Assembly (NCBI RefSeq): GCF_002441885.1
Contig: NZ_JXJT01000009.1
Coordinates: forward strand, 20,326-84,325
DNA: 64,000 nt
Direction: 5' to 3'
Source of the DNA: Pseudolactococcus chungangensis CAU 28 = DSM 22330
GTDB lineage: Bacteria; Bacillota; Bacilli; Lactobacillales; Streptococcaceae
Part shown: positions 37,349 through 44,886 of the stretch, one piece after another
How the letters are laid out: each line of letters opens with the position of its first letter
Numbering within the stretch: the first letter of the stretch is position 1
Position numbers and translations under genes: made by a program
The notes under the pieces: generated by a model
What the model saw: only the letters and a program-made list of their open reading frames with translations
What the model was told of the DNA's origin: nothing
Database searches by the model: none

Positions 37349-37449
37349 TATAGAAATTTGTTTCAATCAAACCTGTTATGATTAAAGCAAATCTCAACTA
37401 CCGACTAGGGTGCTTGCTGAGACTGACTCCGAGCACTCTAGTTTTTTTT
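37349..37449 (+). ncRNA. Candidate small RNA of about 100 nt
   Basis: After the promoter, a 14-bp hairpin at 37356-37392 (ATTTGTTTCAATCA with TGATTAAAGCAAAT, one mismatch and one wobble) is followed by a 12-nt unpaired linker (CTCAACTACCGA). A second hairpin at 37405-37441 (CTAGGGTGCT with AGCACTCTAG) ends in T8 at 37442-37449. No open reading frame with a ribosome-binding site lies within. The arrangement is that of an independent trans-acting small RNA. It could alternatively be an attenuator, but nothing co-oriented follows for about 760 bp. Confidence 0.6.
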
Positions 37450-37453
37450 GTGG

Positions 37454-38130
37454 AATTTCTTCGTTAGCTCTCACCTCACAACCGCAAGGTTGCTACGGTT
37501 CAGCTGCCTTGAACTTCCACAAAAAACAAGTTTTTGCGTAATTTCTTCGTTAGCTCTCACCTCACAACCGCAAGGTTGCTACGGTTCAGCTGCCTTGAAC
37601 TTCCACAAAAAACAAGTTTTTGCGTAATTTCTTCGTTAGCTCTCACCTCACAACCGCAAGGTTGCTACGGTTCAGCTGCCTTGAACTTCCACAAAAAACA
37701 AGTTTTTGCGTAATTTCTTCGTTAGCTCTCACCTCACAACCGCAAGGTTGCTACGGTTCAGCTGCCTTGAACTTCCACAAAAAACAAGTTTTTGCGTAAT
37801 TTCTTCGTTAGCTCTCACCTCACAACTGCAAGGTTGCTACGGTTCAGCTGCCTTGAACTTCCACAAAAAACAAGGTTTTGCGTGATTTATTCGTTAGCTC
37901 TCACCTCACAACTGCAAGGTTGCTACGGTTCAGCTGCCTTGAACTTTCACAAAAACAAGTTTTTGCGTGATTTATTCGTTATCGCACAGTTCGCAACCGT
38001 AAGGTTTGCTCACTTCCTCTGCCGTGAACTTCCACAAAAAACAAGTTTTGTGGAAGTTATTCGTTATCGTACAGTTTTCAACCGTAAGGTTTGCTCATTT
38101 CTTACGTCTAGAGCTCATGCAAATAAGTTT
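37454..38130 (+). repeat. Tandem array of about eight 86-bp units
   Basis: Unit starts are at 37454, 37540, 37626, 37712, 37798, 37884, 37969 and 38054, with a period of 86 or 85 bp. Units 1-4 look identical, units 5 and 6 differ at a few bases, and units 7 and 8 are strongly diverged. Each unit has an internal hairpin CAACCGCAAGGTTG and ends in TTCCACAAAA. That is the inverse complement of the TTTTGTGGAA found at both outer borders of the array. Open frames across it are by-products of the periodicity, not genes. It lies between the candidate small RNA and the trmL promoter. Confidence 0.9.
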
Positions 38131-38174
38131 TTATCATTTTTATCACTTTTTGTTTCGTCAATTTGTGATAGTTT

Positions 38175-38203
38175 CTGAAAAAAATGGCAAAATCTGCTAT
38201 AAT
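38175..38203 (+). promoter_or_regulatory. trmL promoter
   Basis: CTGAAA at 38175-38180, a 17-bp spacer and TATAAT at 38198-38203. The ATG at 38214 is ten bases after the -10 and has no Shine-Dalgarno sequence, so the leader would be about four bases. Confidence 0.5.
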
Positions 38204-38213
38204 AATATCTATT

Positions 38214-38732
38214 ATGACAAATCACATTGTACTTTTTGAACCACGTATCCATTTTAATACAGGGAATATTGCCAGAACCTGCGCAGCGACGAACACACAC
38301 CTACATCTGATTCGTCCTTTTGGTTTTGAGGTTACAGACAAGAACCTCAAGCGTGCGGGACTTGACTACTGGCATAAAGTCGATATCACATATCACGACG
38401 ATTTAGAAGCTTTTATGACTTGTTTTAATGCGGATGAGGCTGCTCAATTACATCTGATTACGAAATTTGCAGAACATGATTACTCAGAAAAAGGTCTTTA
38501 CACTGAACAGTCAAATCACTATTTCCTTCTAGGGAGAGAAGATACTGGCCTACCTGAACCTTTCATGCGTGAACATCCAGAAAAAGCTTTGAGAATCCCA
38601 ATGAATGATGAACACGTTAGAAGTCTGAATCTATCAAATGCTGCAGCTATCGTCATTTACGAATGTTTGAGACAGCAACATTACCAAGGCTTGGAACTCG
38701 TTCACACTTATGAGAAAGATAAATTAAAATGA
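38214..38732 (+). CDS. trmL: tRNA (cytidine(34)-2'-O)-methyltransferase
   Basis: A SPOUT-family protein of 172 residues. Motifs are [20 protein letters not shown] at the N-terminus, [12 protein letters not shown], and [20 protein letters not shown] at the knot. It methylates the wobble ribose of leucine tRNAs. The ATG at 38214 is chosen because the family begins at [11 protein letters not shown]; an earlier in-frame start at 38184 would overlap the promoter. It overlaps the next gene by four bases. Confidence 0.92.
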   Translation: MTNHIVLFEPRIHFNTGNIARTCAATNTHLHLIRPFGFEVTDKNLKRAGLDYWHKVDITYHDDLEAFMTCFNADEAAQLHLITKFAEHDYSEKGLYTEQSNHYFLLGREDTGLPEPFMREHPEKALRIPMNDEHVRSLNLSNAAAIVIYECLRQQHYQGLELVHTYEKDKLK

Positions 38733-39346
38733 AAATTTATTTTGTACGTCATGGTAAAACACAGTGGAACCAAGAGCGCAGACTCCAAGGGATGACAGGG
38801 GATTCCCCTTTACTACCAGAAGCCTTAGTTGAAATTGCGGCACTTGGTGATTATTTGTCAGACATCCAGTTTGATGCTATCTTTTCAAGTCCTTCAAAAC
38901 GTGCGATTGATACAGCAACGATTTTATCAGAGCATAATCATCAGTCACAGGATATTGTCAAAAAAACCGAGTTATTCGAATGGAATCTCGGTATTTTTGA
39001 GGGCATGTTAATTGATGAAGCATATCAAAAAGATCCAGAAAATATGGCAGCGTTTCGACATCATCCAGAACAGTTTTGGGGTAACCCAATCGGTGCTGAA
39101 AACTTAGGAGATGTTTACCGTCGTTTTATCCGTTTTATGGATTGGTTGAGTAAGCAAAACTATGAAAACGTTTTGGTTGTCAGCCACGGTGCTTTTTTGT
39201 CAAGCACGATAAAAATGCTGACAGGTACGCCCATTGGCGAATTAAGACCTGGTGGCGTTGGTTTGAATAACAATACCCTATCTATCGTCGATTATGACGG
39301 AGATAAATATACCTTAACCCATTGGAATGAAAAGCATGGTAGATAA
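38729..39346 (+). CDS. Histidine phosphatase-family protein (phosphoglycerate mutase-like)
   Basis: A protein of 205 residues. The phospho-histidine motif is [10 protein letters not shown] at residues 5-14, the acid/His pair is in [12 protein letters not shown], and the second His in VVSHGAFLS. The substrate of such small phosphatases is not predictable. It is coupled by short overlaps to trmL before it and recD2 after it. Confidence 0.85.
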   Translation: MKIYFVRHGKTQWNQERRLQGMTGDSPLLPEALVEIAALGDYLSDIQFDAIFSSPSKRAIDTATILSEHNHQSQDIVKKTELFEWNLGIFEGMLIDEAYQKDPENMAAFRHHPEQFWGNPIGAENLGDVYRRFIRFMDWLSKQNYENVLVVSHGAFLSSTIKMLTGTPIGELRPGGVGLNNNTLSIVDYDGDKYTLTHWNEKHGR

Positions 39347-41744
39347 ACTTTATGTTACGGGAACGATTGAAGCAATTTTCTTCAGTAATCCGTCGAATTT
39401 TTATAAGGTTCTTTTGCTGGAAGTGACAGATACTAATACTGATTTTTCAGATAGTGAAATTGTGGTCAATGGCATCATTGGAGATGTAGTTGAGGGAGAG
39501 AGCTATAAGTTCTATGGTGAATTAACCAATCACCCTAAATATGGCGAACAGTTAAAGGTATCGACTTATGAGAAAAATGTCCCAACCTCTGGTGCAGGAC
39601 TCGTTAAATACTTATCGAGTGAGCATTTTCCAGGGATTGGTCAGAAAACAGCGGAAAAAATTGTTGCTATATTTCCAGAGAACACAATTGATGGTATTTT
39701 AGATGAACCAGAGCGCCTATCAGGCGTTTTAACAGATGTGAAATTGAAAGCTTTCGTTAAACGCTTGTCTGAGAATCATGGCATGGAAAAAATCCTCTCT
39801 AAACTTGCTAAGTATGAATTACCAAGTAAGATTAATTTCCAGATTTATGAGCTTTACAAAGAAGATACGCTAGAGGTGATCAAGGATAACCCCTATCAAC
39901 TTGTTTTTGAAATCAAAGGTATTGGCTTTAAAAAAGCAGACAAAATTGCTGAAGACGAAGGGATTTCAGCGACAAGTGATGCACGTATTCAGGCAGGTTT
40001 GATTCATACGGTGCTGACTAATTCGCTAGAAATTGGCGATACTTATATTGAAGCGCGAGATCTCTTGGAAAAGACGATTGATTTATTAGAATCAGCCCGA
40101 AATGTTGAAATATTGCCGAATCAAGTGGTTGAAAATATTAATTTTCTCCTATCTGATGGCAAACTTCAAGCTAACGATACTAAAATATTTGAGAATTCCC
40201 TTTACTTTGCGGAGGATGGTATTCATCAAAGACTGAGTAAATTAGCCAATCGTATCAGTGAGACAGTTGACGCGGATAAGTTTGATACCATTATCCAAGA
40301 AGTAGAAGCAGCACTTGACATTCGTTATGATAGTTTGCAAAAAGATGCCATTTATAAGGCGCTGACGCATCAATTTTTCATTTTGACAGGTGGTCCGGGT
40401 ACCGGGAAAACAACGGTCATTAAAGGCATTATCCGTGCCTATGCAGCTTTGCACAAAGTAGACTTGAATCCAGACAATTATACAGATGATGTCTTTCCAA
40501 TCGTTCAGGTTGCGCCAACTGGTCGTGCAGCACGTCGGATGAATGAGCTGACTAGCTTACCTGCGGCGACCATTCATCGGCAGTTGGGACTGAACTCGGA
40601 TGATTTAGAAGACGATTTTGGCAATGATTTGTCAGGAAGCCTGTTAATCGTCGATGAATTTTCGATGGTGGATACCTGGCTTGCTAATAAATTATTTGCT
40701 GCTATTCCGCCGTCCATGACGGTCATCCTAGTTGGCGATGCCGACCAACTTCCGTCTGTTGGACCAGGACAGGTTTTTGCAGATTTGTTGAAGATTCCTG
40801 ATTTTGCATCGGTGAAACTGGACAAAATTTTTAGACAGGGTGAAGGCTCGACCATTACCAATCTGGCACACGGCATCAAAGATGGTCAGCTCCCGCCTGA
40901 TTTTACGGCTAAGAAGCCAGATCGTTCTTATATCGAGAGTAACGCGGCTAATATTCCAAACTACATTGGGCAGATTGCCAGCGCTTGGCTGAAACGTGGG
41001 AATGATCCCTTTGATTTACAAGTGCTGATTCCGATGTATAAGGGCATTGCGGGAATTAATCATGTCAATAAGGTCCTGCAAGAATTATTTAATCCGCTAG
41101 AGGAGCGCTTGGAATTTGCTTTTCAGGAGACTGTTTTTCGGCAAGGGGATAAGGTGCTGCATCTGGTCAATGAAGCAGCGCTAGATGTCTTTAACGGCGA
41201 TATCGGTGAAATTACCGATCTTGTGCCTGCCAAGTATACCGAGTCCAAGCAGGACGAGATCGTCATGAGTTTTGATGGTAATGAGGTTATTTATCCGAGG
41301 GGCGAATGGTACAAGATTACGCTTGCCTACGCGATGTCGATTCACAAGTCGCAGGGGAGCGAGTTTCCGAGTGTCATCGTGCCTATGGTGTCGAGTTATA
41401 GCCGGATGTTGGAGCGCAATCTCCTTTATACCGCCATTACGCGTGCCAAGCAGTCTTTGATTTTGCTTGGTGACAGTAGGAGTTTCCAGACAGCCGTCGC
41501 CCGTCAAGGTGCTAATCGCAAGACCTATCTGGTTGAGCGTTTTGGCATAGAAGTGCCTGAGTCTGAGGTGCATGGTGATCAGGCTGCTGAAACCGTTGAA
41601 CCTTCATTAGTCGTAGAAGAGGTTGTCTCAGAAAATGTAACAGCGCCTGAATCCTATATTTTGACAGAGGATAATGTTACGACGATTGATCCTATGATTG
41701 GACTGACAGAGCAGGATTTTGAGCTGTTTTTTGGGCAGTCTTGA
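39336..41744 (+). CDS. recD2: ATP-dependent RecD2-like DNA helicase
   Basis: About 802 residues. The N-terminal OB-like domain is followed by helix-hairpin-helix sequence (FPGIGQKTAEKIV) and by the SF1 helicase motor: Walker A GGPGTGKTTVIKG, Walker B LLIVDEFSMVD, motif III VGDADQLPSVGPG and the late SIHKSQGSEFPSVI. RecD2 works outside RecBCD and helps replication-fork and mismatch-linked repair. A Glu/Val-rich tail follows the helicase core, ending TEQDFELFFGQS. It overlaps the upstream gene by 11 bp. Confidence 0.92.
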   Translation: MVDKLYVTGTIEAIFFSNPSNFYKVLLLEVTDTNTDFSDSEIVVNGIIGDVVEGESYKFYGELTNHPKYGEQLKVSTYEKNVPTSGAGLVKYLSSEHFPGIGQKTAEKIVAIFPENTIDGILDEPERLSGVLTDVKLKAFVKRLSENHGMEKILSKLAKYELPSKINFQIYELYKEDTLEVIKDNPYQLVFEIKGIGFKKADKIAEDEGISATSDARIQAGLIHTVLTNSLEIGDTYIEARDLLEKTIDLLESARNVEILPNQVVENINFLLSDGKLQANDTKIFENSLYFAEDGIHQRLSKLANRISETVDADKFDTIIQEVEAALDIRYDSLQKDAIYKALTHQFFILTGGPGTGKTTVIKGIIRAYAALHKVDLNPDNYTDDVFPIVQVAPTGRAARRMNELTSLPAATIHRQLGLNSDDLEDDFGNDLSGSLLIVDEFSMVDTWLANKLFAAIPPSMTVILVGDADQLPSVGPGQVFADLLKIPDFASVKLDKIFRQGEGSTITNLAHGIKDGQLPPDFTAKKPDRSYIESNAANIPNYIGQIASAWLKRGNDPFDLQVLIPMYKGIAGINHVNKVLQELFNPLEERLEFAFQETVFRQGDKVLHLVNEAALDVFNGDIGEITDLVPAKYTESKQDEIVMSFDGNEVIYPRGEWYKITLAYAMSIHKSQGSEFPSVIVPMVSSYSRMLERNLLYTAITRAKQSLILLGDSRSFQTAVARQGANRKTYLVERFGIEVPESEVHGDQAAETVEPSLVVEEVVSENVTAPESYILTEDNVTTIDPMIGLTEQDFELFFGQS

Positions 41745-41762
41745 TAGGTTGATTTGCTATTG

Positions 41763-41801
41763 AAAACTCCTAGATTTTAGTGATAGAATCTAGGAGTTTT
41801 T
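41763..41801 (+). terminator. Terminator after recD2
   Basis: AAAACTCCTAGATT and AATCTAGGAGTTTT flank a short loop, followed by T5. Confidence 0.85.
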
Positions 41802-41846
41802 ATGATGTTTGAAAGTGGTGGTGGGACTAAATGTGTGGCATAAAAA

Positions 41847-42060
41847 TTAGTGTTTTTCTGAAATATAGTAAGGATACTTCGCGTAACCACGGTAATTATG
41901 ATAATAAGGATAGTTTCGCTTGAATTTCTGATATCAATTTCAAATCAAATGTTGGCTCTAGTTTGATGTCAAACATGAGCTCATCCTTACGGTCTAAATG
42001 ATTGAACAAGTTTTTAGCAGTTGAAAAACTAGGAGAAGTGTCAGGAATGTCGCCAGTCAT
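41847..42060 (-). pseudogene. Possible frameshifted coding remnant in a 365-bp gap
   Basis: On the minus strand a reading frame starts at an ATG at 42060 (MTGDIPDTSPSFSTAKNLF and on to FDLKLISEIQAKL) and stops at 41896. A second frame continues the tyrosine-rich sequence YHNYRGYAKYPYYISEKH to a stop at 41847. The join looks like a one-base frameshift in what was a longer protein. No family is recognised and no ribosome-binding site is seen. The rest of the 41745-42109 gap holds only the recD2 terminator. Confidence 0.3.
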
Positions 42061-42109
42061 GATTTGGATAAATCTGAACTTTTAGAGATGTCCTGAAGAT
42101 TTGGGCAGT

Positions 42110-42595
42110 TTAGGCTAATCGTTCTCGCAACTTCTCAACAAACAGATAAGTCGCAGGACAGATCAAGGTATTCTTGAGCGTCAGATGATTAATCTGAAGA
42201 AATTTTTTGCGATCTGTATGCGGGAACTCCCGACAGGCTTTGGGTCTGACGTCATAGACATCACAAAGATTATCAGAGCCTAAAAAGGGACAGGGCATGC
42301 ATTGGAAGATTTTATCACCGTCTTCATCGACTTGGAGGTATTCTGACTCAAAATTAGCCAATTTCATGCGTAATCGTTTCGCAACTCGCTCAATGTCACT
42401 TTCTGTAAAGAGTGGTCCAAGCGATTTGCAACAATTGGCGCACTGGGTACAGTCAATTTCTGTAAAGACTTCATCGTGAAGTTCTTTGGTTAATTTATCC
42501 AGATTTTTAGGTGTTTTCTTTTTAAGTGACGTCAAAAACTGGCGATGTACTTTTTGTTTTTGAAGTGCCAAATCTCTATAATGTTCGATATCCAT
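42110..42595 (-). CDS. YkgJ-family cysteine-cluster protein
   Basis: A protein of 161 residues. The cysteine cluster is CTQCANCCKSLGP around residue 50, followed by CMPCPFLGSDNLCDVYDVRPK and ACREFPH. It probably binds iron-sulphur or zinc; the function is unknown. An extended -10 (TGCTAAAAT on the minus strand) lies seven bases before the ATG, with no ribosome-binding site. It is separated from rpsT by the rpsT terminator. Confidence 0.85.
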   Translation of the reverse strand: MDIEHYRDLALQKQKVHRQFLTSLKKKTPKNLDKLTKELHDEVFTEIDCTQCANCCKSLGPLFTESDIERVAKRLRMKLANFESEYLQVDEDGDKIFQCMPCPFLGSDNLCDVYDVRPKACREFPHTDRKKFLQINHLTLKNTLICPATYLFVEKLRERLA

Positions 42596-42602
42596 AACTT
42601 AT

Positions 42603-42611
42603 ATTTTAGCA
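42603..42611 (-). promoter_or_regulatory. Extended -10 of the YkgJ-family gene
   Basis: TGCTAAAAT on the minus strand ends seven bases before the ATG, predicting a leaderless transcript that starts just beyond the rpsT terminator. Confidence 0.5.
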
Positions 42612-42622
42612 TAAAAATAACA

Positions 42623-42650
42623 CAAAAAAAGATACTCTGTAAAGAGTATC
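42623..42650 (-). terminator. rpsT terminator
   Basis: On the minus strand GATACTCT and AGAGTATC flank TTAC, followed by T7. Confidence 0.85.
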
Positions 42651-42685
42651 TGTCTTAATCTTAATCCAAAATCGTGAAATAAAAC

Positions 42686-42940
42686 TTATTTCACCAATTT
42701 TTTAGCTAAACGTGATTTATCACGGTTAGCTTTATTTTTATGGATTAAACCTTTGGAATGAGCTTTGTCGATTGCAGCAGATGCAGCGACATACAATGCT
42801 TGCGCATCATCAGAGCCAGCAGCAACGGCAGCTTCAAATTTTTTGATTGAAGTGCGCAAAGCAGCTTTTTGAGCAGAATTACGTTCATTTTGAATGATAT
42901 TCAACTCAGCACGTTTGATGGCAGATTTAATGTTAGCCAT
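42686..42940 (-). CDS. rpsT: 30S ribosomal protein S20
   Basis: A protein of 84 residues, the usual length. The N-terminus [20 protein letters not shown] and the C-terminal [19 protein letters not shown] are characteristic. It binds 16S rRNA at the base of the small subunit. AAGGAG precedes the ATG on the minus strand, and a strong promoter lies at 43029-43057. Confidence 0.97.
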   Translation of the reverse strand: MANIKSAIKRAELNIIQNERNSAQKAALRTSIKKFEAAVAAGSDDAQALYVAASAAIDKAHSKGLIHKNKANRDKSRLAKKLVK

Positions 42941-43028
42941 GTTTGTTCTCCTTGTTAATGATATAAAATTGATGCATCAACTTTACTCAATATTTAAATT
43001 TATACTGCGTAAAACACAATACAAAACT

Positions 43029-43057
43029 ATTGTATCATTTATAATACCATAATGCAA
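43029..43057 (-). promoter_or_regulatory. rpsT promoter
   Basis: On the minus strand TTGCAT (43057-43052) and TACAAT (43034-43029) are spaced by 17 bp. The leader of about 80 bases before rpsT has no obvious structure. Confidence 0.6.
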
Positions 43058-43146
43058 ATTTTATTTTTCAAGGCGTTAATTTTGTTATGATTTAATTTAA
43101 TATCATAAGAAAATGATAAAAAATCGAAAAAAAATAAATTTACCAC

Positions 43147-43174
43147 TTGACAATGAAAGCGTTTACTGTATAAT
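43147..43174 (+). promoter_or_regulatory. Hexuronate operon promoter with a cre site filling the spacer
   Basis: TTGACA at 43147-43152 and TATAAT at 43169-43174 are 16 bp apart. Between them lies ATGAAAGCGTTTACT (43153-43167), a full match to the CcpA cre consensus WTGNAANCGNWNNCW. Bound CcpA would block polymerase directly, so the operon should be shut in glucose. Confidence 0.8.
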
Positions 43175-43226
43175 TGTTTTATAAAAAGGAAATCGAGTTT
43201 CTTAATAAGAAACAATAGGAGGCGTT

Positions 43227-43874
43227 ATGAGAAAACAAAAGACACTTTGTCAGTTGAAAGAAGCTGGAGTTATTGCAGTTGTTCGTGCTGATTCAGTACA
43301 AGAAGCTATAGAAGCTTGTCATGCAGCAATTGCTGGTGGTCTAACAGGTATTGAAGTTACTTATACCACACCGGATGCAAGCGAGGTAATCAGAACCCTG
43401 GTAGCTGACTATGCAAATCAACCAGAAATTGTGATTGGTGCTGGGACAGTATTAGAAGAAGTGACAACAATTGAGGCGATTAATGCCGGTGCAAAATTTG
43501 TAGTTAGTCCTTGCTTTGATGAAGAAAGCGCTAAAATGTGTAATCTCTACCAAATTCCATATTTACCGGGTTGCTTAACACCAACTGAAATTCATACTGC
43601 TCTTAAGTTTGGTGTCGATATTATCAAGTTGTTTCCAGGTAGTAGTTTCTCACCTAGCTATGTAAAAAACATCAAAGCACCATTACCACGTGTGAATATC
43701 ATGCCAACAGGTGGTGTCAATTTGGATAATATTGCGGAATGGTTTGCAAATGGTGTAGTGGCAGTAGGTGTAGGGGGAGATTTAATGGCACCACTTGCTA
43801 ATCATGATTATGAGGGCATCACAGAAAAAGCCAAGGCTTATAAGTCAGCTTACTTACAAGCAGTAGGACAGTAA
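43227..43874 (+). CDS. eda: KDPG/KHG aldolase
   Basis: A protein of 215 residues that cleaves 2-keto-3-deoxy-6-phosphogluconate to pyruvate and glyceraldehyde 3-phosphate. Seen are GIEVTYTTP with the catalytic Glu, PGCLTPTEIHTA, and IIKLFPGS with the Schiff-base Lys. AGGAGG precedes the ATG. First gene of the hexuronate operon, one base before kdgK. Confidence 0.92.
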   Translation: MRKQKTLCQLKEAGVIAVVRADSVQEAIEACHAAIAGGLTGIEVTYTTPDASEVIRTLVADYANQPEIVIGAGTVLEEVTTIEAINAGAKFVVSPCFDEESAKMCNLYQIPYLPGCLTPTEIHTALKFGVDIIKLFPGSSFSPSYVKNIKAPLPRVNIMPTGGVNLDNIAEWFANGVVAVGVGGDLMAPLANHDYEGITEKAKAYKSAYLQAVGQ

Positions 43875-43875
43875 G

Positions 43876-44871
43876 ATGGCAAAAGTTCTATGTTTTGGAG
43901 AATTGCTATTAAGATTAGCAACAAATCGATCTGAATTTATTCAAGATCAGGGAAGATTAACAAGTAATTTTGGTGGCAGTGAGGTAAATGTCGCAGTTGG
44001 TCTATCTCACTTAGGAAATGATACACAGTTTCTAACCGCCTTACCAACAGATGATATTGGTAAGGCAGCACGACAATTTTTAGTATCACATCAGGTAAGT
44101 TTAACACAGGTGAAAAGTGCCGAGGGACGAGTTGGCATTTATTTTGTTGAGATGGGAGCAGGTAATCGTGCATCAAACATCATCTATGACAGAAAGTATT
44201 CAAGTTTTGCGCAAGTTAGCGTGAGTAAAGAAGAACTCAGTAAAGCGTTAGATGGACAAGATGCTGTTTTCATATCAGGTATTACGCCAGCCTTATCAGA
44301 TAATCTTTATCAGACAACCATCCTATTGGTTCAGTTAGCTAAAAAACGGGGAATCACAGTGATTTATGATAATAATTATCGTGAGAAATTATGGTCAAAC
44401 AAACAAATAGCTTTTGATAAACTAAAAAAATTATTACCAATGATTGATGTGCTATCTGTAGGCATTTTAGATATTCGTGCCATTTTTCAAGATGATAGCA
44501 TTTCTGATTTAGAAGACGCTTACCGCCGTTTACTATCTAAATACCCTAATTTGAAGATGTTACTTTCAACTAATCGTGAAACAATTTCTGCTGAAGAATA
44601 TCGCTTACAAGGAAGTGTGTATACCCAAGGCAAATTGTACCAAAGCCCCAAACAAGCAATTTATCAAGTTGTTGACCGAATTGGGACAGGAGATAGTTAT
44701 GCATCAGGTGTGATTCATGGTTTGTTAAAAGGAGAGACACCTCAAAATATTGTTGATTTTGCAACAGCCAATGCGATACTAAAACACACGGTATATGGAG
44801 ATGTTGCAATATTTACCGAGTCGCAAGTAAAAGCCTACATGGCGAGTTTACCAGGTGTGATTAACCGATAA
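43876..44871 (+). CDS. kdgK: 2-dehydro-3-deoxygluconokinase (PfkB family)
   Basis: A protein of 331 residues. The N-terminal GGSEVNVAVGLSHLG and the C-terminal DRIGTGDSYASGVIHG, with the catalytic Asp, are PfkB signatures. Phosphorylation of 2-keto-3-deoxygluconate to KDPG is inferred from its place between eda and uxuB/uxuA. Confidence 0.9.
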   Translation: MAKVLCFGELLLRLATNRSEFIQDQGRLTSNFGGSEVNVAVGLSHLGNDTQFLTALPTDDIGKAARQFLVSHQVSLTQVKSAEGRVGIYFVEMGAGNRASNIIYDRKYSSFAQVSVSKEELSKALDGQDAVFISGITPALSDNLYQTTILLVQLAKKRGITVIYDNNYREKLWSNKQIAFDKLKKLLPMIDVLSVGILDIRAIFQDDSISDLEDAYRRLLSKYPNLKMLLSTNRETISAEEYRLQGSVYTQGKLYQSPKQAIYQVVDRIGTGDSYASGVIHGLLKGETPQNIVDFATANAILKHTVYGDVAIFTESQVKAYMASLPGVINR

Positions 44872-44886
44872 AAGAAAGGATGATTG

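Noticed and set aside
37405-37440. TPP riboswitch-like sequence (GGGTGC...GCTGAGACTGA)
   Set aside because: Only the first arm resembles the thi-box. The second conserved arm is absent, the stem closes as a terminator, and no thiamine gene follows.
37454-38130. CRISPR array
   Set aside because: The units are contiguous 86-bp repeats without unique spacers, and no cas genes are near.
37792-38239. Apparent open reading frames across the 86-bp repeats
   Set aside because: They arise from the repeat periodicity, have no ribosome-binding site and repeat the same peptide with frame drift.
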